Below, piece by piece: positions 39,801 through 49,764 of a DNA stretch of 64,000 bases. Every line of letters begins with the position of its first letter. Position 1 is the stretch's first letter. The notes beneath the pieces were generated by a model that searched no databases, was not told where the DNA came from, and worked only from the letters and a program-made list of their open reading frames with translations. This stretch comes from Megachile rotundata (lineage: Eukaryota; Arthropoda; Insecta; Hymenoptera; Megachilidae): the NCBI RefSeq assembly GCF_050947335.1, contig NC_134993.1, positions 16,058,001 to 16,122,000 on the forward strand, given 5' to 3'. Made by a program: the position numbers and the translations under genes.

Positions 39801-42800
39801 ATGCAAATTTCTATCTTGGTTCCGACACTCACCGCCAGATGACGCTACCGACACAATTTCAAACCGTACAATTACAAAATCTGGGAAAAACTTGCAAATA
39901 AAAACTGAAATTGCAGTGTGTCTGCGATGCTGGCTTCCGAGGCGACGGTTACACTTGCAAAGACATCGACGAGTGCGCGAACGACAATACCCTTTGCGAG
40001 AATGGACACTGTCTCAACTATCCAGGCTCTTTTCGTTGCGAGTGCGAGATGGGTTTCATGCACCCTGACGAAAATAACGAGCAGATGTGCGTGGACATAA
40101 ACGAATGCGAGATGTTCAGCAATCTGTGTGTTTTTGGACGTTGCGAGAACATATTTGGCATGTTCCGCTGCGAGTGCAACGAGGGGTACAAACTGGACGG
40201 CTCCGGAGGGAACTGTACGGACATCGACGAATGCGAAAATCCACAATCGTGTCAATATGGAACTTGCATAAACACACAGGGAAAATACGTGTGCAAGTGT
40301 CCGCCTCATCACGAGCTGGTTGAAGCGGGAAACGCTTGCGTTGGTCAGTAATTGAATTACTTTATTTAGTGACTTGGAGATTTGAAAATTAAAAACTTTT
40401 TTGGACTTCTAGATAGGAGAGAATCGTTCTGTTTCATCGGCTACGAACATGGAACCGGAAAGCCTCAATGCATCTTCGATCTCGCCTCCGCGGTGACGAA
40501 GGCGACATGTTGCTGCAGCATCGGAAATGCTTGGGGCAACAATTGCGAAGAGTGTCCGCACGAAGGAACCAAGGAATTCGAGGACCTTTGCCCTGGGGGA
40601 CCCGGGTATAGACCTAATCGAGTCACCGTGATACTGGAGGACATAAACGAGTGCGAGGAGCACGAAAATATTTGTCAGAATGGACATTGCACGAACACTT
40701 TTGGTAGCTTCATGTGCTCTTGCAACGAGGGCTTCATTTTGGACGATACGAAGAGTAGCTGCATTGGTAATTTCATAAAATTATTTAAATAACGATATTC
40801 CACATGAAAAATTCATGATTCAATTCCTTGTTTATAGACATAAACGAGTGTGCCTTGCATCCACAAATATGTGGAGTGGGCTACTGCATCAATGATCAAG
40901 GGAAGTACCACTGTGAGTGTCCAGAAGGGTACATGGCTATGCCAGGAGGAAGTGAGTGAATTATTTAATAACAAACGATTAGATCAAGTATCTAAGTGAA
41001 TATGTAATAATAGTTTCACATACGAATTATTTTATTTTCTCAGAGGAATGTGTCGACATGAGAAAAGAGTCCTGCTATCTGAACTACGACGCCGGTCAGT
41101 GTTTCAATCCCATGATGCATCCACAAACAAAAATGCTGTGCTGCTGTTCCATGGGTGCTGCCTGGGGAAGTCCTTGCGAGCCATGTCCAGCAGAAAGAAC
41201 TCGTAAGTAAACTGTTATTTTGTTATAAACATGAATCGTAACTGAATTATCCTGCAGGCGAACACGAAATCCTCTGCGGTATGGTACCCGGTCAGATAAT
41301 GAACCCCATAACCAACCACACGGAAGAAATCGACGAGTGCGCTCTGATGCCAACCATGTGTACTCACGGTCGTTGCATGAACACTCCTGGCAGCTTCGAA
41401 TGCCAATGCGATCGCGGATATATTTACGACCAGGACTCGCATCAGTGTATCGATGAAAACGAGTGTTTACAGGTACAGTAATTTCGTAGTTAAGTTATCA
41501 TTTTTCGGAGAATATAATCTTCTTTTCTCAGGTTCCAAATCCTTGCAGCGGCAATGCGCAGTGCATAAACAAACAAGGCTATTTCGAGTGCACTTGTCCA
41601 GCCGGGTACAAACTTGGATTGAGCCAACGAGACTGCGTGGACATCGACGAGTGCTACGAGAGACCCGGGATCTGCAACAACGGTGCCTGCAACAACTTGC
41701 AAGGCAGTTTCCAGTGCGTTTGTCATCCCGGTTTCGCGTTAACGAGGGACCGCGACAATTGCGTGGACATCGACGAGTGTCAACGTAATCCAAACATCTG
41801 CAATAACGGGACGTGCGTGAACACTCTGGGCTCTTACAAGTGCATTTGCTATCAAGGATTCAAGCTTAGCCCCAACAACGACTGTGCAGGTGAGTCGTTA
41901 CTTAAGGAGTCGATGGTCTTCGATTATAACGAGTAAATTGTAGATATCGACGAGTGTCGAATCATGCCGTTCCTGTGTCGCAATGGGAGATGTCGAAACA
42001 CGATTGGGGCATTCATTTGCGAGTGTGCCGATGGATACGTTCTGGCGCAGGATGGACAACACTGTAGGGACGTGGACGAGTGTCACGAGGTGAGTGATGA
42101 ATTAAAAGACAAACTTGAGAATTTTAATAACACTAAAATTTGCACCAGGTACCCGGACTCTGTCCTCCGCCAGGAAAGTGTCAGAACCTGATGGGATCCT
42201 ACATATGCAACTGTCCTCCCGGCTACGAGTTAGATCACACGCGCAGAAGATGCGTCGGTAGGTAAATAAAGTCTTACCAAATGAAAACTTCATACAAATG
42301 CAATTGCAATTTGCACAGACGTCGACGAGTGCGTGGAGACTCAAGGAATTTGCGAAAACGGTCGCTGCATCAATACCGAGGGTGGCGTGATATGCGAGTG
42401 CCCAGTCGGATTTAAATTGAGCGATAAACCAAATTCCATGCGATGCATCGACGTCAGGGAGGAGTTCTGTTACGATCGTTACGTGCCACATCTACGAGGA
42501 CGGTGCACCCATCCTCGCACGGGTGCCATGACGAAGAAACATTGCTGCTGCACTATGGGCAAAGCTTGGGGCAAATATTGCGAAGCGTGCCCTTCAGAAG
42601 ACAGTGGTGAGTATTCATACGTTCAAATTTCTTCCAAAATCAGAACCAGAAAGTAAAAATTACGATCCTATTCCAGAGGAATTCAAACGACTGTGTCCCG
42701 AGGGCCCAGGCAGGGACGACACAGGAATCGATCTGAACGAGTGCCTGTTCATGCCGGATGCCTGTGCGGGTGGCGAGTGCATAAACACGGACGGGTCCTT

Positions 42801-45625
42801 CAGATGCGAGTGTCCTTCAGGATACGTTTTAGACGCAACCGGAAGACGCTGCATAGACAACAACGAGTGTCTAACTGTGCAAAATATATGCGGTAATGGG
42901 ACGTGCACGAACATAGACGGTGGTTTCGAGTGTTCCTGCAACGAAGGATTCACACCAGGCGTAAACCAGGTCTGCGAGGACGTGAACGAGTGCCTGGAGA
43001 TGGGCAATCAGTGTGCCTTCAGGTGTCACAACGCGCCGGGCTCGTTCAGGTGCATTTGCCCTTATGGGTACACTTTGGCACCCGATGGACGACATTGCAT
43101 AGGTAGGTAAACGAAGAAATTTGCGATGAATTATTTGGATAAATCGAACGATCTTGCTCCAGACGTAGACGAGTGTGCTACCCCCGCAAACAACTGCAAA
43201 TATCAATGCAAGAACCTGATCGGTAGTTTCATGTGTATCTGTCCACCTGGTTTTCAACAAATTGGCATGACCGACGAGTGCAAGGACATCGACGAGTGTG
43301 CAATTAACTCGGGACTGTGTCGAAACGGTCGATGTATCAATTTAGAAGGCAGTTATCAATGCTACTGTTACGACGGTTTCGAACAGAGTTCGGACGGAAA
43401 ATCTTGCATAGGTATTTACACAAGATCTAATCATTTAAACTAGTGGATAAAAAAAATTGTTCGTTAGATCGAAGAGTGGGATACTGTTTCCTGCAAACCA
43501 TCGGTGGCAGATGTACGGCTAGGACTTCCGATTTGAAAACAGTAACGAAAGCGGACTGTTGTTGCACGATGGGTGCAGCCTGGGGTCCTCATTGTGAAAT
43601 TTGCCCTACCAAGGATTCTGATAATTATAACGAGCTCTGCTTGGACAAAGGTTTCTCCGTGGACGGACAAGGTACTCAAACAATATACCTTTTATTATCA
43701 CCGAAATAATTTGACGATCTTTCTTAGATATTGACGAGTGCAGAACGATTCCTGATTTATGCAGAAATGGTCTGTGCATCAATACTTTGGGATCTTATCG
43801 TTGCGTTTGCAACAAGGGGTACAAACCTGACAAATCTGGTACCCAATGTGTCGGTAAGTACTTCAAAATTAATATTAAATTATAGAAGGAAAATTTAATG
43901 TCAATAAATTGCAGACATAAACGAGTGTGAAACAGTACCGAAGCCATGCAAGTATAACTGCCAGAACACGGAAGGAAGCTTCATCTGTTCGTGTCCTGCG
44001 GGATTCATCCTGAATCCCGATGGAGTTAGCTGCAGGGATCTGGACGAATGCGCGACCGGAAATCATCTGTGTCAACAGAACTGCATCAATACTCAAGGAA
44101 GCTACACTTGTGGCTGCCAGGAAGGATACACTCAAGATGGAGACGCGTGTCACGGTTGGAAATCGTTATTGACCCACTCGGAAAATATTCCACAAAATTA
44201 ATTATCGAATAATAAATCGTAATTTGATTTGTGTAGACATAAACGAATGCGAACAACATGGTACTTGTCCGAAACCGGGCACCTGCATCAACACTCTTGG
44301 AAGCTTCCGGTGTATCTGTCCGAGAGGATTCAAGCTCGATCAGAGTGGAAGATTTTGTGTCGATCAGAACGAGTGTGCTGAGGACAGCACTTGCGAACAC
44401 GGCTGTCAGGTTAGCAATTTCTTTGCAATCTGCGTTAGCATTTTCTTGTAACTTCGAGGCATGTGAAAAATATTTTCTTGCACAGAATTTCATGGGAAGC
44501 TATCGTTGCGGTTGCCCCGATGGTTTCGTCCAACACTTGTACTACAATCAATGCATCGACGAGAACGAATGCAACACCTCTCCCTGTGGCGATAATACTT
44601 GCATCAATACTATCGGTAGCTTCAAGTGTGGCTGCCCTGACGGCTATCAGTTCGATAACAATTTACAGATCTGTGTTCAGGTAAGGTTTTTAGTGATTAA
44701 CTAGCAATTAAATATTAAAACGGGGGTGTTAATGAATAGGTGAGCTCTGGGTGCGTAGGAAGCCCTTGTGCATTTGGATGCATCCCTAACGGGGCGAATG
44801 GTTTCATCTGTGGATGTCCAACGGGTTATCAACGAATTGGCCAGGTTCGTAAGGAAGTGTTTTAGAGAAGAGTCTCTTTCAAGTAATGTAATCTTTCATA
44901 TGATTATAAATAGGGTCACTGTCTTTCGACGATAAATCCATTATCACAAGGACATTACGGCGAGGATATCAGCAATGCACCTACTTTCGTGATCAATCCC
45001 GATCCTTATCACATACCACCGGCGGATGATAAGACCATATCGACAGAGGGTTGCTTCTCCTGCAAGGTAAAGTCTATCCAAAAAATTTGAACCCCTAATT
45101 TCAAGCTTAGTTAAACGAATCAAATTCGGATAGATCAACGGCAAAGGCCGACACAGAAGGAGTACTCGAACGAGATTGAACGACGAGGAGATGATTGCGA
45201 GACGAAATGAAATCATGAAGAGAAGGTTCGTCAGATCTGCGAAGAGGCATCATCACGGCGAAGAATACGTTCTCAAGATCAGTTTGCGACAGACTAGGCA
45301 CCGAATGAGAATCATCAAACTGCAGCCTGCTGTTAAGGTTATTTTAGTTGACTATAATTTTCTCATAAATCTCGCAATTAAAATTTAAACGACAAATGGT
45401 TCGCAGGACGAGATGGAGTACAAGATCGTGAAAGGGAACGAGGATAATCATTTCGAGATCGTGAACGAACACGGCATTTCTGCGTTGCATTTCCGCAGTC
45501 GATTGAAGAAACCCGATCGATTCAGGCTGTTGATTCACGGAGGTTCGAGAAATGCCAGCAACCAGGAGAACGAAGTCTGGGAAAGGCCACTCACCTTTAG
45601 AGTGCACTTAATAGTGACGGAGTAA
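27878..45625 (+). CDS. FBN: Fibrillin (fibrillin-1/2 type microfibril protein)
   Basis: Forty-one exons, each with GT/AG borders and matching phases, give 2871 aa; human FBN1 is the same size. Order: signal peptide (MLLAVKM... with hydrophobic LFLATWLLLIV), FUN domain (GPNVCRSRYKNYCCPGW), three EGFs, hybrid 1, 2 cbEGF, TB1, 6 EGF/cbEGF, TB2, 3 cbEGF, hybrid 2, 1 cbEGF, TB3, 12 cbEGF, TB4, 2 cbEGF, TB5, 7 cbEGF, TB6, 5 cbEGF, TB7, 7 cbEGF, C-terminal domain. cbEGFs start D-I/V-D/N-E-C and carry the Asn and Tyr/Phe positions of calcium sites. Most introns are phase 1 between modules, as in vertebrates. The role, inferred from the family, is a secreted calcium-stabilised microfibril backbone. 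Two in-frame ATGs (27878, 27896) follow an in-frame TAA at 27836. Exon coordinates are in the block entries below. Confidence 0.95.
28033..33666 (+). other. FBN: Fibrillin intron 1 (5.6 kb)
   Basis: The donor is GTGAGT after the signal-peptide exon; the acceptor TTATGTTTTGCCAG precedes the FUN exon. I see no nested gene on either strand. It contains a short TTAGG-type repeat (29041-29054) and an ATA trinucleotide run near 29290. Large first introns often carry enhancers, but no specific element can be named here. Confidence 0.75.
29041..29054. repeat. Short TTAGG interstitial telomere-type repeat
   Basis: GTTAGGTTAGGTTA contains nearly three tandem copies of the insect telomere unit TTAGG, inside fibrillin intron 1. 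Such short tracts also arise by chance. Confidence 0.5.
35103..36997 (+). other. FBN: Fibrillin exons 7-13: cbEGF1-2, TB1, six EGF/cbEGF, TB2
   Basis: Exons 35103-35351, 35425-35580, 35721-36005, 36063-36185, 36248-36496, 36601-36720, 36782-36997. TB1 (exon 8) passes straight into an EGF4-like module (AINECVLRPDIC) with no proline-rich segment. Vertebrate FBN1 has five EGF-type modules between TB1 and TB2; here there are six, the additional one fitting exon 10 (DHDECQDTGMC). TB2 (exon 13) has CCCC at 36865-36876 in place of the TB-type CCC. Confidence 0.88.
37074..38346 (+). other. FBN: Fibrillin exons 14-17: cbEGF7-9, hybrid 2, cbEGF10, TB3, cbEGF11
   Basis: Exons 37074-37273, 37350-37530, 37599-37904, 38005-38346 (cbEGF numbers follow the FBN1 scheme). 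Exon 14 ends inside a cbEGF at a phase-0 border, unlike the module-bounded phase-1 borders elsewhere. Exon 16 carries hybrid 2 (SCWTKMIDGRCEYN, ECCCSVGVAWGSPCELC) plus most of one cbEGF. Exon 17 carries TB3 (TCYLDYRHGQCSN, LCCCSVGRAWG) fused to the first cbEGF of the long array. Confidence 0.88.
38454..40343 (+). other. FBN: Fibrillin exons 18-22: long cbEGF array between TB3 and TB4
   Basis: Exons 38454-38579, 38654-38987, 39051-39217, 39274-39602, 39917-40343. With the cbEGF in exon 17 they give 12 consecutive cbEGFs, the same number as in vertebrate fibrillin-1. The cbEGF spanning exons 21 and 22 contains Arg-Gly-Asp (39938-39946, residues 1392-1394). Confidence 0.88.
40413..42606 (+). other. 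FBN: Fibrillin exons 23-30: TB4, 2 cbEGF, TB5, 7 cbEGF, TB6
   Basis: Exons 40413-40766, 40838-40951, 41044-41202, 41258-41472, 41532-41889, 41944-42089, 42149-42257, 42319-42606. TB4 (TCCCSIGNAWG), TB5 (LCCCSMGAAWG) and TB6 (HCCCTMGKAWG) are all clear. The seven cbEGFs between TB5 and TB6 match vertebrate cbEGF25-31 in number. I see no RGD in TB4, where vertebrate FBN1 carries its integrin site. Confidence 0.88.
42677..45625 (+). other. FBN: Fibrillin exons 31-41: 5 cbEGF, TB7, 7 cbEGF, C-terminal domain
   Basis: Exons 42677-43102, 43163-43411, 43468-43671, 43728-43853, 43915-44154, 44237-44409, 44486-44680, 44740-44844, 44914-45066, 45134-45337, 45407-45625. TB7 has DCCCTMGAAWG. The last cbEGF-like module is degenerate (VSSGCVGSPCAFGC). 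Exon 40 contains GKGRHRRS at the place of the vertebrate furin site. Cleavage after Arg2740 would leave a 131-residue C-terminal propeptide. Confidence 0.88.
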
Positions 45626-46199
45626 TTCCTAGAGGAACGGTGTTTCCGTTCTTTTAGTCAATTTTCGTGTCGCCACGCGCAACGGGAGAGAAATTAGCTG
45701 GGCTACAAGTATTATATACATGGCACGAAACTTTTTGAAATTCGTTCGGGCAGGCGAAGCCTTTAAACGCTTTTTAATTTGTGTTCATTTGACTCGCGTC
45801 GTCTCACTGCCAAATAACTTTTTTTTCTTATTCTTTCGCGTGGAAACTTGCGATTGATCCTTGGACAGCATTCAATTTCCAAATCTTTATATTTTTGGAT
45901 TCTATTTCGTCCAAGGGTTATTAACACTGCCTCTGCCTTATTGTGTTTTACATTTTTTCTTCATCTACTGCCTCCAAATACTCGTGAAACTTAAAAAAGA
46001 AGACTAAAGAAACAGGAAACTGCAGAATTCTGCCACAATTTATCGTAGAAATTTAACACTCTAGGAATGTACAAACGAAAATGAATATTTTTCTAAGTTT
46101 AACGAATGTATACATACACAGACGTAGCTTTATATATTTATATAACGTTTATAGACGGCTAGAAGCGAATACGGTGCAGAATTCCAGGTGTCGATTTTT

Positions 46200-46205
46200 A
46201 ATAAA
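46200..46205 (+). terminator. Candidate polyadenylation signal of fibrillin
   Basis: AATAAA lies 575 nt downstream of the fibrillin stop and is the clearest canonical hexamer in the interval. Confidence 0.4.
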
Positions 46206-46529
46206 AGATATTCGAGATTATAATTTTATATCACGATTATCGAACATCTGGAGCAACGTTTCTCTCGCACCGTTTAAGTGCCTTCAGGACAATTAAAAGA
46301 GAATTTATATAAGGCAAGTAACGTTAATCGATTCGATAATATGTATAATTTAATTAGTTGACGATCGATGAGTCCTGTTTATCAAAGAACACCCATACGA
46401 TTGTCATTTACGATAGATATGTGAATAGAAACTATGATGGATAATTTTGTACAATCGATCGCGAATGCGAGGATTATTCCAACCGAGATGGTTCACAAAT
46501 ATATCTGTTATAAACCTATGACCCTATTT

Positions 46530-46535
46530 TTTATT
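46530..46535 (-). terminator. Candidate polyadenylation signal of the mutarotase homologue
   Basis: AATAAA on the minus strand, about 60 nt beyond the stop codon at 46595. Confidence 0.4.
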
Positions 46536-46594
46536 CAAGAATTAAAAAATACTAATACAAGAAAAAGTCCCAATGAATTTGAGTTTTCTAAAAT

Positions 46595-48196
46595 TTATAT
46601 TTTGGACAATAGACCAAACTTATAAGTTAAATCGTGCACGTAAACTTCACCAGGGTACAATATACAGGGAGGGAAATTATTAATGTTGATTGCATTGGGG
46701 TAGTTTTGAGGGGACATAACAAATCCTCCGTGTCTCCGATACCGAACACCGTCTTTACCCCAAATTTCTCTCGGTTCCTCGTACATTCCCTGCAATAGAT
46801 TCCATGTAACATCCAAAACTTAACAAATCGATCGAATTTAAAATTGTTCAACTTTATCGTAGTTGTCGCAATAATCCTCAAAGTCAGGGGGATAAACGCG
46901 ATCGGGATCTGGTAGATCGTTTCCAGTGGAGAATTGCAAGCCAGGTTGGTTCGAGTATATCTCCATAGTTCTCCCCGAATTGGGATGCAAAACCCTGGAT
47001 GCAGAGTTCGGAAAATTTTCCAACAAAAATATTCTCGCATTCGGGTTGGCTTACCTAGCGTGAAATCGGTAGACCCAGCAACTGGGGCTGGTTATGCAGA
47101 GGTTCTGGTTATAACCGCCTCCTGGTACACAGTAAAGCTTCTTCCTGGTGAGCCGTGTCGGTAAACGTAGATCGTAGACTGTTCGATCAACCGAATGTAT
47201 AGCACCCGTAGGCAAATAGTTGTCTTTGATATCCGCGAACGTCCAACTTGCGGCGTTCAGGGAGACTATGTGCCTTTTTAATTCGTCTGGACCAGTTGCC
47301 TATGACGAAGATTGCTTGAGATTTCATCTAGTTCCTTATTGAGACAAAGTGACGGTCTGAAATCATCTTACGTGTCCAGCAAGATTCATCAAACAATTAG
47401 CAGTGATATTAACAGGTGTCGATTGTGTGGCAGTGGCTCGAATGTTAACTCGAAGATGATTATTATCCGTCCAAGAGTACTTAATCTGCGTTAACATATT
47501 TCCTGGATATCCTTCGCTATTTGCTGGACTCAAATACGACATCACCTGTTCGGGACATACTTCTATAATCAAATGTCGAACTACTTCCACGACGATTCTC
47601 GCACCACGTGTTTCTTCATTATGTAAGAATTCCAATTAACATTGTCGAAGCCCAGGAAACCTCCATTGAAATGACTGGCGCAATCCCTGTCGTTGATCGA
47701 TAGGGAGTGAACCCTGTTTTCGATCTTCGCCCTCGCGTTCGATATTCGATTCACCACTCGTCCGATTATACTTCCCATGTACCTGTGCTCCAGATAACCT
47801 GATTATATCTTCACGAATGTTGTCGAGAAGTTTCGCAGAAGAGTACAGGAAAAATACGATTATCATTTTACCGCTCATGTCGTCGAATCCTAACACAACG
47901 TCGCCCAAAATTCCGAACCTGTTTGGAACCTTGATGGACTGAATACCAGCGCCCCAAGATATTAATTGAACCGATGCTCTGTGTCTATTGGTCATCGTGT
48001 ATCTAGTCGAGCATGTAACGAAACGTTCAAATATCGATTATGCTTCGCTAGGGAAATATTTGCTTTCTTTACGGTATTCAATAGCGTCCGCAATTTACCT
48101 CCTGACGATCTCGAACGGTCTATTTTGTGCATTGCGATCCGGTCTGGGTACAAATCCGAAACCATCCTCCTCGATGAACGTACCCGCCACGGACAT
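46595..48196 (-). CDS. Galactose mutarotase (aldose 1-epimerase) family protein, probable pseudoenzyme
   Basis: Seven exons (complement of 48099-48196, 47872-48002, 47605-47798, 47372-47545, 47055-47299, 46853-46994, 46595-46789) give 392 aa; human GALM has 342. Recognisable blocks: SVQLISWGAGIQSIKVPNR, DVVLGFDD, YMGSIIGRVVNRI, GGFLGFDNVNW, SEGYPGN, QSTPVNIT, NLAG, MEIYSNQPGLQFSTGN, NYPNAIN and FPP(C)ILYPGE. These define the beta-sandwich mutarotase fold, and Arg90 of GRVVNR is kept. The positions of the catalytic and sugar-binding residues are changed: His to Asn121 (FNGG), His to Asn191 (NCLMNLAG), Asp to Asn263 (GYNQN), Glu to Ser354 (MSPQN). Normal family members interconvert alpha- and beta-aldoses in the cytosol. 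This one probably cannot, though sugar binding is possible. No signal peptide is seen. Two introns are only about 60 bp. The exon-6 donor (GTTGAA) is the least certain border. Confidence 0.88.
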
Positions 48197-49125
48197 GATG
48201 CAACGTGAACAGCAAATTTACCCCGCTCCCTTTTCCGAACGATTTAATTCTTCACGGCGAATTTAGCTTTCTTGCATGTCTATCTCACCGAATTTCCGGC
48301 CATTCACCGAAATGTTTCCACGAGAATTTTTCCGCCGAGGTTACGAAACGTACCTGTTCCGAACTGGTACGGGAGCCAACTTCTCGTCGAAAGAAATCGA
48401 CCGTGCACGGTGAACAATCGATTTCCGAAGGAGGGATTTACGATTCGGTTCTTTTTACGAGTGGTAAAAATACAATGCTTAGCAAAGACAATAAGCGTAC
48501 TTAAGAAATATGTGCGGAACTTAACGCATGGGTAATATAACGCGTGGCTAACACGGCAATGTAACGAGTGTAACTCCGAATACTCGTTTGAGAAAATGGA
48601 AAGTTTGCGAACTGTCAGAGCACGTTTCTGCAAGAGGAAAAACAAGAATCGAAAGGCAACAGACCGCGAGCAAAAGCCATTACGAGAAATCAGGGTATTA
48701 TCGCGGTAGCAAGCGAGCGACACAAATCCGACAAGCGAGTCTCGTTTTAACGCTTCGACGCCGCCGTGACGAGCGATCCCGGAGAAGCACGCGAGCGTCG
48801 AACGCGAAGAAGAAGAGCGACGGGCAAAAGAGTAAAGGGTGGAAGGAAGAATGGAGGAGAACCGCGAAGGGTATCCCTCGAGGACGCGGATTTTCTTTCT
48901 CGGTAGCAGGCCCGGTCGGCTGATCAGTCTCAATTCTCGCGAAGCGTTCTCCAGGCTGTGAAACACTCGCTGGAAATAATTACATTAATGGCGTCGGCCC
49001 GGGAGAAAGCCGTTGGATACATCGATGGATGCCCACCCTCTCACTGTGTTCCTCGAGGAAGCTCGCTAGTTTCAATGGCGAAACATGGAACTGACGGAAT
49101 GATGCTCCACCCACGGGCTAAGGCA

Positions 49126-49447
49126 TACAGTGGTTGCCAAAAGTTTCCGGTCAAATTCATTTTTTTACTCTTCTAAAGTCTAGAAAAATTCACAGGTAAC
49201 CTGGGTATGAAAACAAAATTCCGAGAAATAACTTTCTGTTGGTTAGTAAGGTAAATTCCGAAGACTCCAAAAAATAATTCAACCGAAATTCGAAGGTAGT
49301 CTATAAAACTCTTGTGCTAGCATACCAACTAAGTTCTTGCTATATGAAGTTGAACACCAGTCATCCCTAAGCCCAGATGTTTCTACAAGTTACTTTAATA
49401 AAAGTCCTAGTTAGAATTTTAAGGAGAAACTTTTGTTAGCCACTGTA
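49126..49447. mobile_element. Tc1-type non-autonomous DNA transposon (MITE)
   Basis: A 318-bp element (49128-49445) is flanked by TA on both sides (49126-49127 and 49446-49447), the Tc1/mariner target duplication. The left end reads CAGTGGTTGCCAAAAGTTTC, and the reverse complement of the right end reads CAGTGGCTAACAAAAGTTTC: 17 of 20 positions agree. CAGTG...CAAAAGT is the typical terminal pattern of Tc1-like elements. The interior is AT-rich and has no transposase frame, so it could only have moved with enzyme supplied elsewhere. The differences between the inverted repeats suggest the copy is old. Confidence 0.8.
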
Positions 49448-49738
49448 CGGAGTGGGTGCCACCCACCCCTACAGTTGCTGTCGCACCTCGCGCAACGTCA
49501 ACTCCCTCCAACTCCCTACACACACCCCTACAGCTTTCTTGCCGACAATGCATAATGCCATTCTGCCGCGGTAACGGCAACAATAAGCGCGCACGTCCTG
49601 CTGGAAAGTAATTATCTTAATGTCGACGAGCCGAGCGGCGACGAATGGAGAACACTCGCGCGACTCTGGCTGCCTTGTGAGAGGTATACTCCTGCTTTAC
49701 CCCTTCTCGCGGGTAGTTCCATTCCTTTTGCATTCCAT

Positions 49739-49764
49739 CCTTCCTTCCTTCCTTCCTTCCTTCC
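49739..49764. repeat. (TTCC)n microsatellite
   Basis: About six tandem TTCC units followed by TGCC. Non-coding. Confidence 0.85.

Larger units (their letters stand above)
45626..46594. other. Convergent 3' regions of fibrillin and the mutarotase homologue
   Basis: The two stop codons are 969 bp apart on opposite strands. AATAAA at 46200-46205 (+) would give fibrillin a 3' UTR of about 600 nt. AATAAA at 46530-46535 (-) would give the mutarotase homologue one of about 80 nt. If used, the transcripts would not overlap. No coding exon is seen in between. Confidence 0.6.

Noticed and set aside
48304..48966. Open frame of 220 codons on the minus strand upstream of the mutarotase homologue
   Set aside because: The composition is Ser/Arg/Phe/Leu-rich without domains, there is no family resemblance, and the true first exon of the gene (48099-48196) lies downstream with its own ATG. 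It is probably a long chance frame.
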